Of a stretch of DNA of 64,000 bases, positions 14,590-22,236 are shown in pieces. Every line of letters starts with the position of its first letter. Position 1 is the first letter of the stretch. This DNA comes from Flemingiibacterium sp045634005 (GTDB lineage Bacteria; Bacillota; Clostridia; Oscillospirales; CAG-272): NCBI GenBank assembly GCA_045634005.1, contig JAZQZL010000023.1, positions 1 through 64,000 of the forward strand, read 5' to 3'. The translations under genes and the position numbers were made by a program. Below the pieces are notes generated by a model. The model was not told the DNA's origin and ran no database searches. It worked only from the letters and a program-made list of their open reading frames with translations.

Positions 14590-15723
14590 ATGATTTATTT
14601 TGACAACGCCGCAACGACCTTTCCGAAGCCTGCCGCGGTAATAAACGCTGTCAGCGTATCGTTAAAAAACGACGGCAATCCGGGGCGCGGTGCTCACGCG
14701 CTTGCTATGCGTGCAGCAACCGAGATCTACCGTGCGCGAAAATCGGTGGCGGAGCTTTTTGGAGCAAAGCCCGAGAGAGTTATATTTACCGCAGGCGCGA
14801 CACATTCGCTGAATCTCGCAATAGGTGCGGCGCGTGTTCGCGACGGAGCGGTGCTGATAAGCGACCTCGAACACAATTCCGTCCTGCGGCCGGCTGTGGC
14901 AAGCGGACGGGAGGTGCGTGTTTTCAACTCGTACGTTGAGCTTGACGGAGAGGAACGCGACGCGATGATCCTCTCGGAGATTGAACGTATAGCAGAGGGT
15001 GCGGCAACGTGCATCTGCACAGCCGCTTCAAACGTGTGCGGCGCGGATATGCCTATTTCCAAAATAGGCGCGTTTTGCCGGGAGAGAGGGATACTCTTTG
15101 CCGTAGATGCGGCGCAGGCAGGCGGCGTGCGTGACATAAATGTGGCGCGCGACTGTATCGACGTTTTGTGTCTGCCGGCGCACAAGGGACTATACGGCCC
15201 GATGGGGTGCGGTATTATGATACTCGGCGAGGGCGCAACACTTCCGCCGCTGCTATTTGGCGGAAGTGGCGCTTACTCGCGCTCACCTGATATGCCCGAG
15301 CTTCCGCCCGAGCGCTATGAGGCAGGTACGCTGCCGACGCCGCTTATTGCGGGACTTCGTGCAGGCGTGGAGTTCGTTCGCGAGAGGTCGCCGTCGGCTA
15401 TACTAGCGCACGAGCAGGCGCTTTCACGTGCGCTGAAACAGGCGCTTTTCGAGATGCGCGGCGTACAGGTTTATGTGCCGCATCACGGCGGTGGTATTGT
15501 ACTCTTTAACGTGGACGGTATGTCCTCGGAGGAGGTTGCATCCGCGCTTGATGCGCGCGGTATATGCGTGCGTGCAGGGTTACACTGTTCGCCGCTCGCG
15601 CACGACAGGCTTGGGAGCGGTGGCGCGGTACGCGTGAGCTTTGGTGTGTGGAACACCGAGAGAGAAGTGCGCACGTTCGTGCGTGCGCTCGAGGGGATTT
15701 TGAGCGGTAATCGCTCGGTTTGA
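14590..15723 (+). CDS. Cysteine desulfurase family aminotransferase
   Basis: Class V PLP enzymes of this type take sulfur (or selenium) from cysteine (or selenocysteine) and hand it on as a persulfide. The 377-residue protein opens with MIYFDNAATTFPKP, has the GATHSLNLAI cofactor segment, the DLEHNS histidine, VDAAQAGG, the PLP lysine in CLPAHKGLYGP and the catalytic Cys in RAGLHCSPLAH. All key residues are present. The catalytic-loop type is that of group II (SufS/CsdB-like) enzymes. It is paired with DUF3343, and a mosaic repeat begins right after its stop. Confidence 0.9.
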   Translation: MIYFDNAATTFPKPAAVINAVSVSLKNDGNPGRGAHALAMRAATEIYRARKSVAELFGAKPERVIFTAGATHSLNLAIGAARVRDGAVLISDLEHNSVLRPAVASGREVRVFNSYVELDGEERDAMILSEIERIAEGAATCICTAASNVCGADMPISKIGAFCRERGILFAVDAAQAGGVRDINVARDCIDVLCLPAHKGLYGPMGCGIMILGEGATLPPLLFGGSGAYSRSPDMPELPPERYEAGTLPTPLIAGLRAGVEFVRERSPSAILAHEQALSRALKQALFEMRGVQVYVPHHGGGIVLFNVDGMSSEEVASALDARGICVRAGLHCSPLAHDRLGSGGAVRVSFGVWNTEREVRTFVRALEGILSGNRSV

Positions 15724-15726
15724 CCT

Positions 15727-16083
15727 CGCGCGCTCGGGGAGGACGAAAAGGGGGAGGAGGAACTATCTCAGTCGCCGACAGCTCCTCCTCCCCCTTTTGA
15801 ACTCTCTCCACTTCCGAAATGCGCCAATTTCCATTTCCGTTAGGAAATCGGCGCCGTTAAACGAACACTCTGTGGTACGAAGCTTACGGAAATACGACGT
15901 TCCGAGCTGGGGCGAGGTGATAAGGCTCCCTTTTACATATATTTGAGCCGAGTAGGAGAGGGTTCAAAAGGGAGAGGGAGTCCCGGCAGTTAGTCCGCTT
16001 GCGGCTAACGCAGTTGGCTTTGCCAACTGCTGTGAGAGGACTCTCTCTCACTTTTCGTTTCCCCGTTCGCGTAAAGCGCGAGG
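15727..16083 (+). repeat. Mosaic palindromic repeat, copy A
   Basis: This gene-free stretch is one copy of the interspersed repeat. It starts with a GGGGGAGGAGG...CTCCTCCCCC hairpin, then a palindrome (GCGCCAATTTCC/GGAAATCGGCGC), the core CCGTTAAACGAACACTCTGTGG, a segment ending TTTGAGCC, GTAGGAGAGGGTTC, and two hairpins (GTTAGTCCGCTTGCGGCTAAC, GCAGTTGGCTTTGCCAACTG). The core part recurs at 23905-24000 and 36188-36290. The last 105 bases recur nearly unchanged at 42782-42890. Confidence 0.8.
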
Positions 16084-16084
16084 A

Positions 16085-16110
16085 CAAAAAACGCCCTCAA
16101 AAGAGGGCGT
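16085..16110 (-). terminator. Terminator of the RNA methyltransferase gene
   Basis: On the minus strand ACGCCCTC-TTTT-GAGGGCGT is followed by six T residues, 14 bases after the stop. Confidence 0.9.
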
Positions 16111-16123
16111 TAAATTCATAAAA

Positions 16124-17290
16124 TTAAAACTTTTTATAAGCCTGCTTCGAGGAAAAGCCGCGCTTTTCCTCGTTTTTGAAATACTGAAAATATCCGCATT
16201 TGATCATACCGTTGTAGAGCGTGCGGACCTTGTCGGCGCGCTTGCCGTAAAGGCGCTCGAAATCGGGCACGGACGTGAGGACGTATATCTGCCACGGCGC
16301 AAGACGAGAGAAACAGCGTCCCATAGCGCGGTAAAGCTCCTCAACCTCGCGCATATCCGAAAGTCGTTCGCCGTATGGGGGATTACATACGATAGTCGCG
16401 CGGCGGTCAGCTTTGACGATCTCTGTCGCATCGCGTACGAAGCATTTTATATGCGCTCCCATATCGGCACGCCTTATATTTGCGCGTGCGAGATCGACCA
16501 TTTTCGGATCAATGTCGCTTGCGTACACCTCAAACTCGCTCGCGTGGCGAAGGCTTGCTGCCTCCTCGCGTGCGTCAGTCCATATCTTCTCGGGAACGTC
16601 GTAGAACTCCTCTGCTGCGAAACTGCGTCCGAGACCGGGGGCTGTACCCGTCATCATCATAGCCGCCTCGATAGCGATAGTACCCGAGCCGCAGAAGGGA
16701 TCCCACAAAAGAACCTCCTCACGCGGACGCGATAGCTTGACCATAGCCGCCGCGAGTGTTTCACGGAGCGGTGCGACACCTGCCGCAGGACGGTATCCGC
16801 GCTTGTGAAGCGCAACGCCCGAGGTATCTATCATAAGCGTTGCAATATCCTTCAGAATGAAAAATTCTATTTGATACTTGACGCCTTCCTCTTTGAACCA
16901 CGATATGCCGTATTCGCCCGAAAGTCGCTCAACGATCGCCTTCTTGACGATGCTCTGACAGTCGGGGATACTCGTCAGAGCGCTTTTTATGCTGTGTCCC
17001 TTAACGGGAAAGGCGTCGTCACAGCCGATCCATTCTTCCCAAGGAAGTGCGTTCGTGCCGTCGAAAAGCTCGGCGAATGTAGCCGCTCTGAAGCTTCCGA
17101 GCTTGATATACAAACGCTCGGCAAAGCGCAGATTTATATTACATCTCGCGATAGTCGCCATATCTCCGCGGAAGGTAACTCGGCCGTCTATAGTTTCGAT
17201 GCGCTCGTAGCCGAGAGCGTCGATCTCCTCTCCGAGAAGTGCCTCGAGTCCGAACAGACACGTTGCGACGTATTCATAGGTTTGTGTCAT
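16124..17290 (-). CDS. THUMP-domain 23S rRNA guanine-N2 methyltransferase (RlmL/YpsC-like)
   Basis: The 388-residue protein has an N-terminal ferredoxin-like and THUMP region (about 1-160), which binds structured RNA, and a class I SAM methyltransferase domain. The SAM loop is DPFCGSGTIAIEA (about 197-209), the acidic residue is in YASDIDPKMVDLA, and the catalytic motif is CNPPYGERL, typical of guanine-N2 methylation. The likely target is 23S rRNA, as for the first domain of RlmL and for B. subtilis YpsC. ATG 17290 follows GGAG by 7 bases. It is a single gene between two mosaic repeats. Confidence 0.88.
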   Translation of the reverse strand: MTQTYEYVATCLFGLEALLGEEIDALGYERIETIDGRVTFRGDMATIARCNINLRFAERLYIKLGSFRAATFAELFDGTNALPWEEWIGCDDAFPVKGHSIKSALTSIPDCQSIVKKAIVERLSGEYGISWFKEEGVKYQIEFFILKDIATLMIDTSGVALHKRGYRPAAGVAPLRETLAAAMVKLSRPREEVLLWDPFCGSGTIAIEAAMMMTGTAPGLGRSFAAEEFYDVPEKIWTDAREEAASLRHASEFEVYASDIDPKMVDLARANIRRADMGAHIKCFVRDATEIVKADRRATIVCNPPYGERLSDMREVEELYRAMGRCFSRLAPWQIYVLTSVPDFERLYGKRADKVRTLYNGMIKCGYFQYFKNEEKRGFSSKQAYKKF

Positions 17291-17315
17291 TTGTTTCTCC
17301 TGTGGTTGTTTTCGG

Positions 17316-17600
17316 AAGGAGCAAGCCCCTCCCCTACGGTTTGGCGCAAGCCAAGCGCTGTGTAGGGTACCTACTCCAAGCGTGATTTAACCATCGCTCG
17401 GTACCGCTAAACAGTCGCCGGGGTGTCGGCACGGGTGCCGACGAGGCCCCTGGCTGCTAATGGCGCGGTGCACGAAGTTCGGAGCACCAATGTGCATACC
17501 GAGAGCGTTAAATCACGAGGTTGCATTTGCTTACAAGATGTGGAAGGCGAAGCCAATTTGAAGTTTTTGCGGAGCTTTTCTTCAAAAAGCGACCGTAACC
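17316..17600 (-). repeat. Mosaic palindromic repeat, copy B (diverged)
   Basis: This gene-free stretch shares a 79-base block (17396-17474) with the reverse complement of 59598-59676, including the palindrome GTCGGCACGGGTGCCGAC and the flanks CTCGGTACCGCTAAACAG and GGTGCACGA. The rest is rich in short inverted repeats without an open gene. Confidence 0.6.
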
Positions 17601-17627
17601 CCTAACTAACGCTTCACGCCTCTTAAA

Positions 17628-18278
17628 TCACTCACACGCCGCGCGAAGGTCGGCGATAGCGGCAGGCATATCAGCCGCTCTGAACACGGACGAGCCTGCA
17701 ACGAATACGTTTGCGCCTGCGTCGTACGCCGCGCGGATAGTGTCCTTGGTGATACCGCCGTCAACCTCGATGTCGATATCGCGTCCCGACGCGTCGATCA
17801 TCGCCTTTACGGCGCGAATGCTGTCGAGCGTTTCGGGAATGAACGACTGTCCGCCAAAGCCGGGCTCAACGGTCATAACGAGCACCATGTCAACGTAGGG
17901 GAGCAGCGGCTCAAGCACGAACGCCGGCGTTGCGGGCTTTATAGAAATAGCCGACTTTACGCCAAGCTCACGGATAGCCTTGAGCGTTTCAAGCTGATTG
18001 TCACAGCTCTCGTAGTGGATAGTGATGATGTCGGCTCCTGCCTTAGCGAAATCCTCAACGTAGCGTATAGGATTCGTAATCATAAGATGTACGTCGAAGA
18101 TAAGCTTCGAGTGTTTACGGAGCGCGCCTACCACGCACTGACCGAAGCTCATATTCGGTACGAATACGCCGTCCATAACGTCGAGATGAAGCATCTCTGC
18201 GGCATTTTCGATCTGCGCAACGTCCTTTGCAAGTGCGCTGAAATCAGCGGCAAGAAGGGAAGGGGAAATTTTTATCAT
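17628..18278 (-). CDS. rpe: Ribulose-phosphate 3-epimerase
   Basis: Rpe interconverts ribulose 5-phosphate and xylulose 5-phosphate in the pentose phosphate pathway. The 216-residue TIM barrel shows ISPSLLAADF at the N-terminus, HLDVMDGVFVPN with the metal His and catalytic Asp, HLMITNP, MTVEPGFGGQSF, and VDGGITKDT with the second catalytic Asp. All key residues are present and the length is normal. I chose ATG 18278, preceded by AAAGGA; the frame upstream to 18299 begins only with TTG and overlaps that ribosome site. Confidence 0.95.
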   Translation of the reverse strand: MIKISPSLLAADFSALAKDVAQIENAAEMLHLDVMDGVFVPNMSFGQCVVGALRKHSKLIFDVHLMITNPIRYVEDFAKAGADIITIHYESCDNQLETLKAIRELGVKSAISIKPATPAFVLEPLLPYVDMVLVMTVEPGFGGQSFIPETLDSIRAVKAMIDASGRDIDIEVDGGITKDTIRAAYDAGANVFVAGSSVFRAADMPAAIADLRAACE

Positions 18279-18385
18279 AATAGTATTAATTCCTTTCAAA
18301 AAACTTGTTTTTATATGTATTTCTCGCGTCGGCGACTTTCACCAACGGCGAGGGCTTACCATATCATATTAAAGAGCCGAAAATT

Positions 18386-18481
18386 AGTACGGTAACACGC
18401 GGCTTGGACGTTTAAAGCCAAGGACTAAGCTCGGCTCGCCGCGCTTTTCCGTACTTTCGCCGCCACTGCTGTGGCGGCGTT
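18386..18481. other. Strongly structured intergenic region between rpe and ispF
   Basis: AGTACGG and CCGTACT enclose CGCGG/CCGCG and CTTGG/CCAAG pairs in one nested stem (18386-18455). A second perfect hairpin CGCCGCCAC-TGCT-GTGGCGGCG (18458-18479) follows, with TTTGTT after it on the plus strand. It is gene-free. It may end the ispF transcript or be a small structured RNA; I cannot tell which. Confidence 0.4.
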
Positions 18482-18488
18482 TGTTATG

Positions 18489-18965
18489 CTAATTTTTCTC
18501 AATAAGCGCGACAGCCACCCCGGCGATGCCCTCCTCGCTGCCCGTGAATCCAAGTCGCTCCTCGGTCGTCGCCTTAACGCTGACGTATGACACGTCAATG
18601 CCGAGTGCTGCGGCGATGTTTTCGCGCATCGTGTAGATGTACGGCGCAAGCTTCGGGCGTTGTGCGATGACTGTAGAGTCGATATTTACGATAGTATAGC
18701 CGTTTTCGCGAAGACGGTCGGCAACTGCCGCGGCGAGCTTTAAGCTGTCCGCCCCACGCCATTTTTCGTCGGTGTCGGGGAACATTCCACCGATGTCGCC
18801 GAGCGCCGCCGCTCCGAGAAGCGCGTCCATTATCGCGTGCACGAGCACGTCTGCGTCGGAGTGACCGTCAAGCCCCAACGTGTGAGGCACGTCCACGCCG
18901 CCGAGTATAAGCCGTCTGCCGCCAACCAAGCGGTGAACGTCGTAGCCCTGTCCGATACGAAGCAT
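18489..18965 (-). CDS. ispF: 2-C-methyl-D-erythritol 2,4-cyclodiphosphate synthase
   Basis: IspF makes the cyclic diphosphate intermediate of the MEP isoprenoid pathway. The 158-residue protein has the family signature: GQGYDVHRL with the zinc ligands Asp and His, LDGHSDADVLVHA with the third ligand His, GDIGGMFPDTD, and the C-terminal KATTEERLGFTG. The length is the usual one. It lies 10 bases after the XRE regulator gene on the same strand, and the rpe gene follows it across a structured gap. No ispD is visible next to it. Confidence 0.97.
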   Translation of the reverse strand: MLRIGQGYDVHRLVGGRRLILGGVDVPHTLGLDGHSDADVLVHAIMDALLGAAALGDIGGMFPDTDEKWRGADSLKLAAAVADRLRENGYTIVNIDSTVIAQRPKLAPYIYTMRENIAAALGIDVSYVSVKATTEERLGFTGSEEGIAGVAVALIEKN

Positions 18966-18975
18966 ACTTATCTCC

Positions 18976-19881
18976 TTAGTTTATCTTTTTTATTAGCTCA
19001 AGGCGAAGTCCCGCGTACTTGTACGCGTTCTCAAAGTCGCCGCAGCATTTACAGCAAAACTCAAGGTCGGTGTAAACCGCCCACAGAAGTGCAGGCAAAG
19101 GCTCGGGCGAGAGAAGCCCTAAAAGCTTGGTTTTTGCGCTTAAATATTCGGCGCGCAGCATCTCGAATTTCGCCTCGATATGAGCTTTGTAAAAGCCGCT
19201 TGACAGCGCGCTGACGATTGGCGACAATTCTGCAAGCAGAGGTGCTGCCTCCTCACTCGGCTGTGAATACGGACGAGCCGCTATCGTGCCGAGCTTTTTG
19301 AGCGCAAAAAGATACACCGCTACCTCGTTCGAGTCGAATATGAGTGAGCGAAACAGCTCTGTGTCGCTGCTTGGAGCCTCGGTGTCAACAGCACCGCACG
19401 AGCGTATAAGCTCGCGAAGCACGTGTGTTTGCGACGGATCGGCTCCCGATGCATCGGCCCTCGAAAGAAGTGCATAAGCCGCCGTGAGCTTACCCTCTCG
19501 GTAAAGCTCGCGCGCACGGCATACGGCTGCTTCACAAAAAAGCGTATCAACGCCGTCGATATTCGTTTTTGCACTTTCGCACAGGCTTATTGCCTCAGCG
19601 TATTTTCCCTCGTTTATAAGCGCCGATATCTCCGTACGCGTTTTTTGCTCGGAGTAGGAATCGAAGTCGCCGAGAAGCGCGCCCACGGGAACGTCGAGGC
19701 GCGATGCTATTGCAACGAGAGTAGGCAGAGAGGGAAGCGCTGCACCGTTTTCAATACGGCTTAACATATTGCGTGTTACCTCACCGTCCGCAAGCTCGCT
19801 TTGAGTCATACCGCGGCTTTGGCGCAGTACGCGTATGCGTTCTCCTACAAGCGAGAGTGAGCTGCCTTTTTTTGTGCTCAT
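18976..19881 (-). CDS. XRE-type regulator with TPR-like C-terminus
   Basis: The 301-residue protein has an N-terminal Cro/C1 helix-turn-helix (about 12-66, IRVLRQSRGMTQSELADGEV and NMLSRIENGAALPSLPTL). A helical Ala-rich C-terminal part (about 85-300) carries tetratricopeptide-like pairs, for example YAEAISLCESA and FENAYKYAGLRLELI. This is the layout of RRNPP-like peptide-responsive regulators, but no peptide gene is seen nearby. The start overlaps the stop of the DivIVA-like gene by one base, so the two are coupled, with ispF just downstream. Confidence 0.8.
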   Translation of the reverse strand: MSTKKGSSLSLVGERIRVLRQSRGMTQSELADGEVTRNMLSRIENGAALPSLPTLVAIASRLDVPVGALLGDFDSYSEQKTRTEISALINEGKYAEAISLCESAKTNIDGVDTLFCEAAVCRARELYREGKLTAAYALLSRADASGADPSQTHVLRELIRSCGAVDTEAPSSDTELFRSLIFDSNEVAVYLFALKKLGTIAARPYSQPSEEAAPLLAELSPIVSALSSGFYKAHIEAKFEMLRAEYLSAKTKLLGLLSPEPLPALLWAVYTDLEFCCKCCGDFENAYKYAGLRLELIKKIN

Positions 19882-20225
19882 TATTTATTCTTGGTTTCAA
19901 GCTCGTCGAGTACCGACTTGATCGAGCTCTGTACGCTGCCGAGCAGTGCGGACATACCGTCAAGCTCTGCCTTCATACGTTCGTTTTCAGCACCTAAGCG
20001 CTCATTTTCAGTCTTGAGTGCGTCAAGCTCCTCGCTCTTTGCCGCGAGTGCCGCATTTGCAGCCTCAAGCTCGGCAAGCACGGCGTCGGTTTTAGCCGCC
20101 TTTTCTTCGAGTACGGCCTTCTGCTCGCCGAAATCGCGCGCAAGCTTTGCTATGTACATATTAACGTCCGTCTTATTAAATCCGCTTATCGCGGTGCGAA
20201 ATACGGGAGAGTGCTGCTTTTGCAT
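19881..20225 (-). CDS. DivIVA-like coiled-coil protein
   Basis: The 114-residue protein starts with a short DivIVA-like head (FRTAISGFNKTDVNMYIAKL) and continues as one long coiled coil of Ala, Glu and Leu heptads (about 30-105). DivIVA-family proteins mark curved membrane at poles and septa; small versions also act in division. ATG 20225 follows AAAGGA by 8 bases, while the frame to 20276 runs through the promoter. It is the first gene of a unit with the XRE regulator and ispF. The exact role is inferred only from the head and coiled coil. Confidence 0.7.
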   Translation of the reverse strand: MQKQHSPVFRTAISGFNKTDVNMYIAKLARDFGEQKAVLEEKAAKTDAVLAELEAANAALAAKSEELDALKTENERLGAENERMKAELDGMSALLGSVQSSIKSVLDELETKNK

Positions 20226-20266
20226 ATTATTTTTCCTTTCGTAAATGGCAATAATACATCTATTAT

Positions 20267-20295
20267 ATTTTACCACATAATACGCGATTTAGCAA
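20267..20295 (-). promoter_or_regulatory. Promoter of the DivIVA-like gene
   Basis: On the minus strand TTGCTA (20290-20295), a 17-base spacer and TAAAAT (20267-20272). Confidence 0.6.
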
Positions 20296-20379
20296 GAGAA
20301 AAATCAAAAAATTTCATATCCCCATTGATTTTTGTATATATTTGCGGTATAATTAAAACAATATAAGCACACGCGCGCA

Positions 20380-21060
20380 TTACGGCAGGCTGGCGGCGTA
20401 ATCGTTGAGGTCGTTTTCCTCTTCCTCGTCTATTTCGTAGCGGTTTATCGCCGTGTACGCGTCGGGAACCTTGCCGACGATCACCGTTTCGGCAAGCGGC
20501 ACGTCACTCGAATGCTCGATCGTTACGCTTTTTCCAACAACGAGGACGTTCAGTGTAACGTGTGTGCGAAGGAATATCCTGTGTAGCGTTTGATTGATGC
20601 CCGATTCGATAAACTCGGAGTACACGTCCGCTGTGACGTCGCCGATACGCACGAGGCGTATTTCTATCGGCGTACCGCGTCCGGCGATAAGTGCAGTTCC
20701 CGTCAGACTGCCGAGCGGAACGCTAAAGCGCATCGCGCCGTCGTCAGACAGCGTTTTCGTCAGCGAAGAAATTGCATTTGCACGGAGTGTTGACAGCGCG
20801 CCGATATCGACCTCGACGCTTGAAACCCCGTCGGCACCGGACCTTACCTCAACAAGCGGCGGTGTGTCCGAGAGCGCGCCGACAACGGCGGTGTTGACCG
20901 TTTCGGTGGCAAAGGAGCGCGCACGGCTTTTTGCGGCATCGTTTATTATCGGGCGAAGGCTGTATTCGGCAACGCAGGTAAGGCAAAGCGCGAGTATTGC
21001 GAGTATCAGTGCGGCGAAGGCTATTCGTGCAAGCAGTGTACGGCGTTTATAATTTGTCAT
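20380..21060 (-). CDS. yunB: Sporulation protein YunB
   Basis: YunB is a mother-cell sporulation protein of Firmicutes with an unclear molecular role. The 226-residue protein has one N-terminal membrane helix (about 8-35, ARIAFAALILAILALCLTCV), then SLRPIINDAAKSRARSFATETVN and a C-terminal domain with GSLTGTALIAGRG, ESGINQTLHRIFL and SSDVPLAETVIVGKVPD, all typical of the family. ATG 21060 is preceded by GAGGTG. The upstream minus-strand sequence carries a sigma-E-like promoter. Its presence supports a spore-forming host. Confidence 0.9.
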   Translation of the reverse strand: MTNYKRRTLLARIAFAALILAILALCLTCVAEYSLRPIINDAAKSRARSFATETVNTAVVGALSDTPPLVEVRSGADGVSSVEVDIGALSTLRANAISSLTKTLSDDGAMRFSVPLGSLTGTALIAGRGTPIEIRLVRIGDVTADVYSEFIESGINQTLHRIFLRTHVTLNVLVVGKSVTIEHSSDVPLAETVIVGKVPDAYTAINRYEIDEEEENDLNDYAASLP

Positions 21061-21081
21061 AAAATTCACCTCTGTACCGTT

Positions 21082-21111
21082 ATTTTATGGAAATGCGGCG
21101 CGGAATGTGAG
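21082..21111 (-). promoter_or_regulatory. Sigma-E-like promoter of yunB
   Basis: On the minus strand CTCACATT (21104-21111), 14 bases and CATAAAAT (21082-21089). This fits the B. subtilis sigma-E pattern GTCATATT-N14-CATACAAT with 6 of 8 and 7 of 8 matches. Confidence 0.55.
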
Positions 21112-21144
21112 CTTTTTAGTAAAATATCTTTTGGGAGAAGAAAA

Positions 21145-21717
21145 ATGAAGTTACTTGAAGAACGTATTTTAAAGGACGGCGTTATCAAGGAAGGCGGCAT
21201 CGTCAAGGTTGACAGCTTCCTTAATCATCAGATGGATATTGAGCTGATAAATGAGATCGGCAAGGAGTTTTACCGTCTTTTCGGTAACGAAGGTGTCACT
21301 AAGATACTGACAGTCGAAGCCTCGGGTATCGGTATTGCCTGCCTTGCGGCACAGTATTTTGGCGTGCCTGTAGTATTTGCTAAGAAGTCGGAGTCAAAAA
21401 ACCTCGACGGCGACGTTTACACCTCGAAGGTAGTGTCCTACACCAAGGGCAAGGAATACGACATACGCGTTTCGAACAAGTACATAACCGCTAGTGACAG
21501 AGTGCTGATAATCGACGATTTTCTTGCAAAGGGCAAGGCTGTGTTCGGTCTTTGCGATATTATAGAGCAGGCAGGCGCATCGCTTGCCGGCGTTGGCATA
21601 TGCATTGAAAAGGGCTTCCAGGAAGGCGGCGCTATAATCCGTGAGCGCGGCATACGCCTTGAATCGCTTGCTATAGTCGAGCTTGCCGAGAACGGCGGAA
21701 TAACATTCAGAAATTGA
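21145..21717 (+). CDS. xpt: Xanthine phosphoribosyltransferase
   Basis: Xpt salvages xanthine by joining it to PRPP to give XMP. The 190-residue protein starts MKLLEERILKDGVI and has VDSFLNHQMD near residue 28, TVEASGIGIA, FAKKSES and the PRPP-binding motif RVLIIDDFLAKGKA (about 124-137), followed by GVGICIEKGFQEGG. All are diagnostic of Xpt. ATG 21145 follows GGGAGAAG. No purine riboswitch could be found in the short leader, unlike in Bacillus. The next gene begins within ten bases of its stop. Confidence 0.95.
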   Translation: MKLLEERILKDGVIKEGGIVKVDSFLNHQMDIELINEIGKEFYRLFGNEGVTKILTVEASGIGIACLAAQYFGVPVVFAKKSESKNLDGDVYTSKVVSYTKGKEYDIRVSNKYITASDRVLIIDDFLAKGKAVFGLCDIIEQAGASLAGVGICIEKGFQEGGAIIRERGIRLESLAIVELAENGGITFRN

Positions 21718-21725
21718 GAGAATAT

Positions 21726-22187
21726 ATGAATTTACAACCCAAAACGCCGAATGAATCCTACACCGAGTCGGTGCAGATATTAACCCTCTCCGCGATGAAC
21801 GGCTACAACCGCCTTTTCGGCGGCAAGCTTATGGAGTGGATAGACATATGCGCCGCGGTGACGGCACGCCGTCACGCTAACAAGAACATAACGACGGTGC
21901 TTGTTGACACGCTCGAATTCAAGGAGCCTGCGTACGCGAACAGCCTTGTTGTGCTATGCGGCAAGATAGTGTACGTCGGACGCACGTCGATGGACGTACG
22001 GGTACAGTCGTACGTGGAAACGCTTGACGGCACGCGCCATCTTATAAATTCGGCGTATCTGACGCTTGTGGCGCTTGACGAGAACGATAAGCCCACGCCC
22101 GTTCCGCCGCTTACGCTTACAAGCGACGAGGAACGTGCGGAGTGGGAAGCGGCGAAGGCTCGCCGTGAGGCACGAAAGGTTAAATAA
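21726..22187 (+). CDS. Hotdog-fold acyl-CoA thioesterase
   Basis: The 153-residue protein belongs to the YciA/BACH-type hotdog thioesterases, which split acyl-CoA to free acid and CoA. It shows the NRLFGGKLMEWIDICAAVTA helix with the catalytic Asp, TVLVDTLEFKEPA on the next strand and VGRTSMDVRV. A basic, Ala-rich tail ends the protein. ATG 21726 is preferred because GAGAG lies just upstream. Its last codons (CACGAAAGGTTAAATA) are repeated 1.2 kb downstream, which marks the site of the glycosyltransferase insertion. Confidence 0.9.
   Translation: MNLQPKTPNESYTESVQILTLSAMNGYNRLFGGKLMEWIDICAAVTARRHANKNITTVLVDTLEFKEPAYANSLVVLCGKIVYVGRTSMDVRVQSYVETLDGTRHLINSAYLTLVALDENDKPTPVPPLTLTSDEERAEWEAAKARREARKVK
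22171..22186 (+). repeat. 16-base direct repeat, left copy
   Basis: CACGAAAGGTTAAATA covers the end of the thioesterase gene. An identical copy lies at 23407-23422, on the other side of the glycosyltransferase gene. Confidence 0.85.
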
Positions 22188-22191
22188 GACT

Positions 22192-22217
22192 AAAAAGATG
22201 GCTTTTGCCATCTTTTT
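22192..22217 (+). terminator. Terminator between thioesterase and glycosyltransferase
   Basis: AAGATGGC-TTTT-GCCATCTT with T residues after it. It lies just inside the left direct repeat. Confidence 0.8.
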
Positions 22218-22236
22218 GACAACGAGGAGTTCTGAT

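Noticed and set aside
21061..21144. Purine riboswitch before xpt
   Set aside because: The leader is too short and lacks the conserved junction bases of the purine aptamer.
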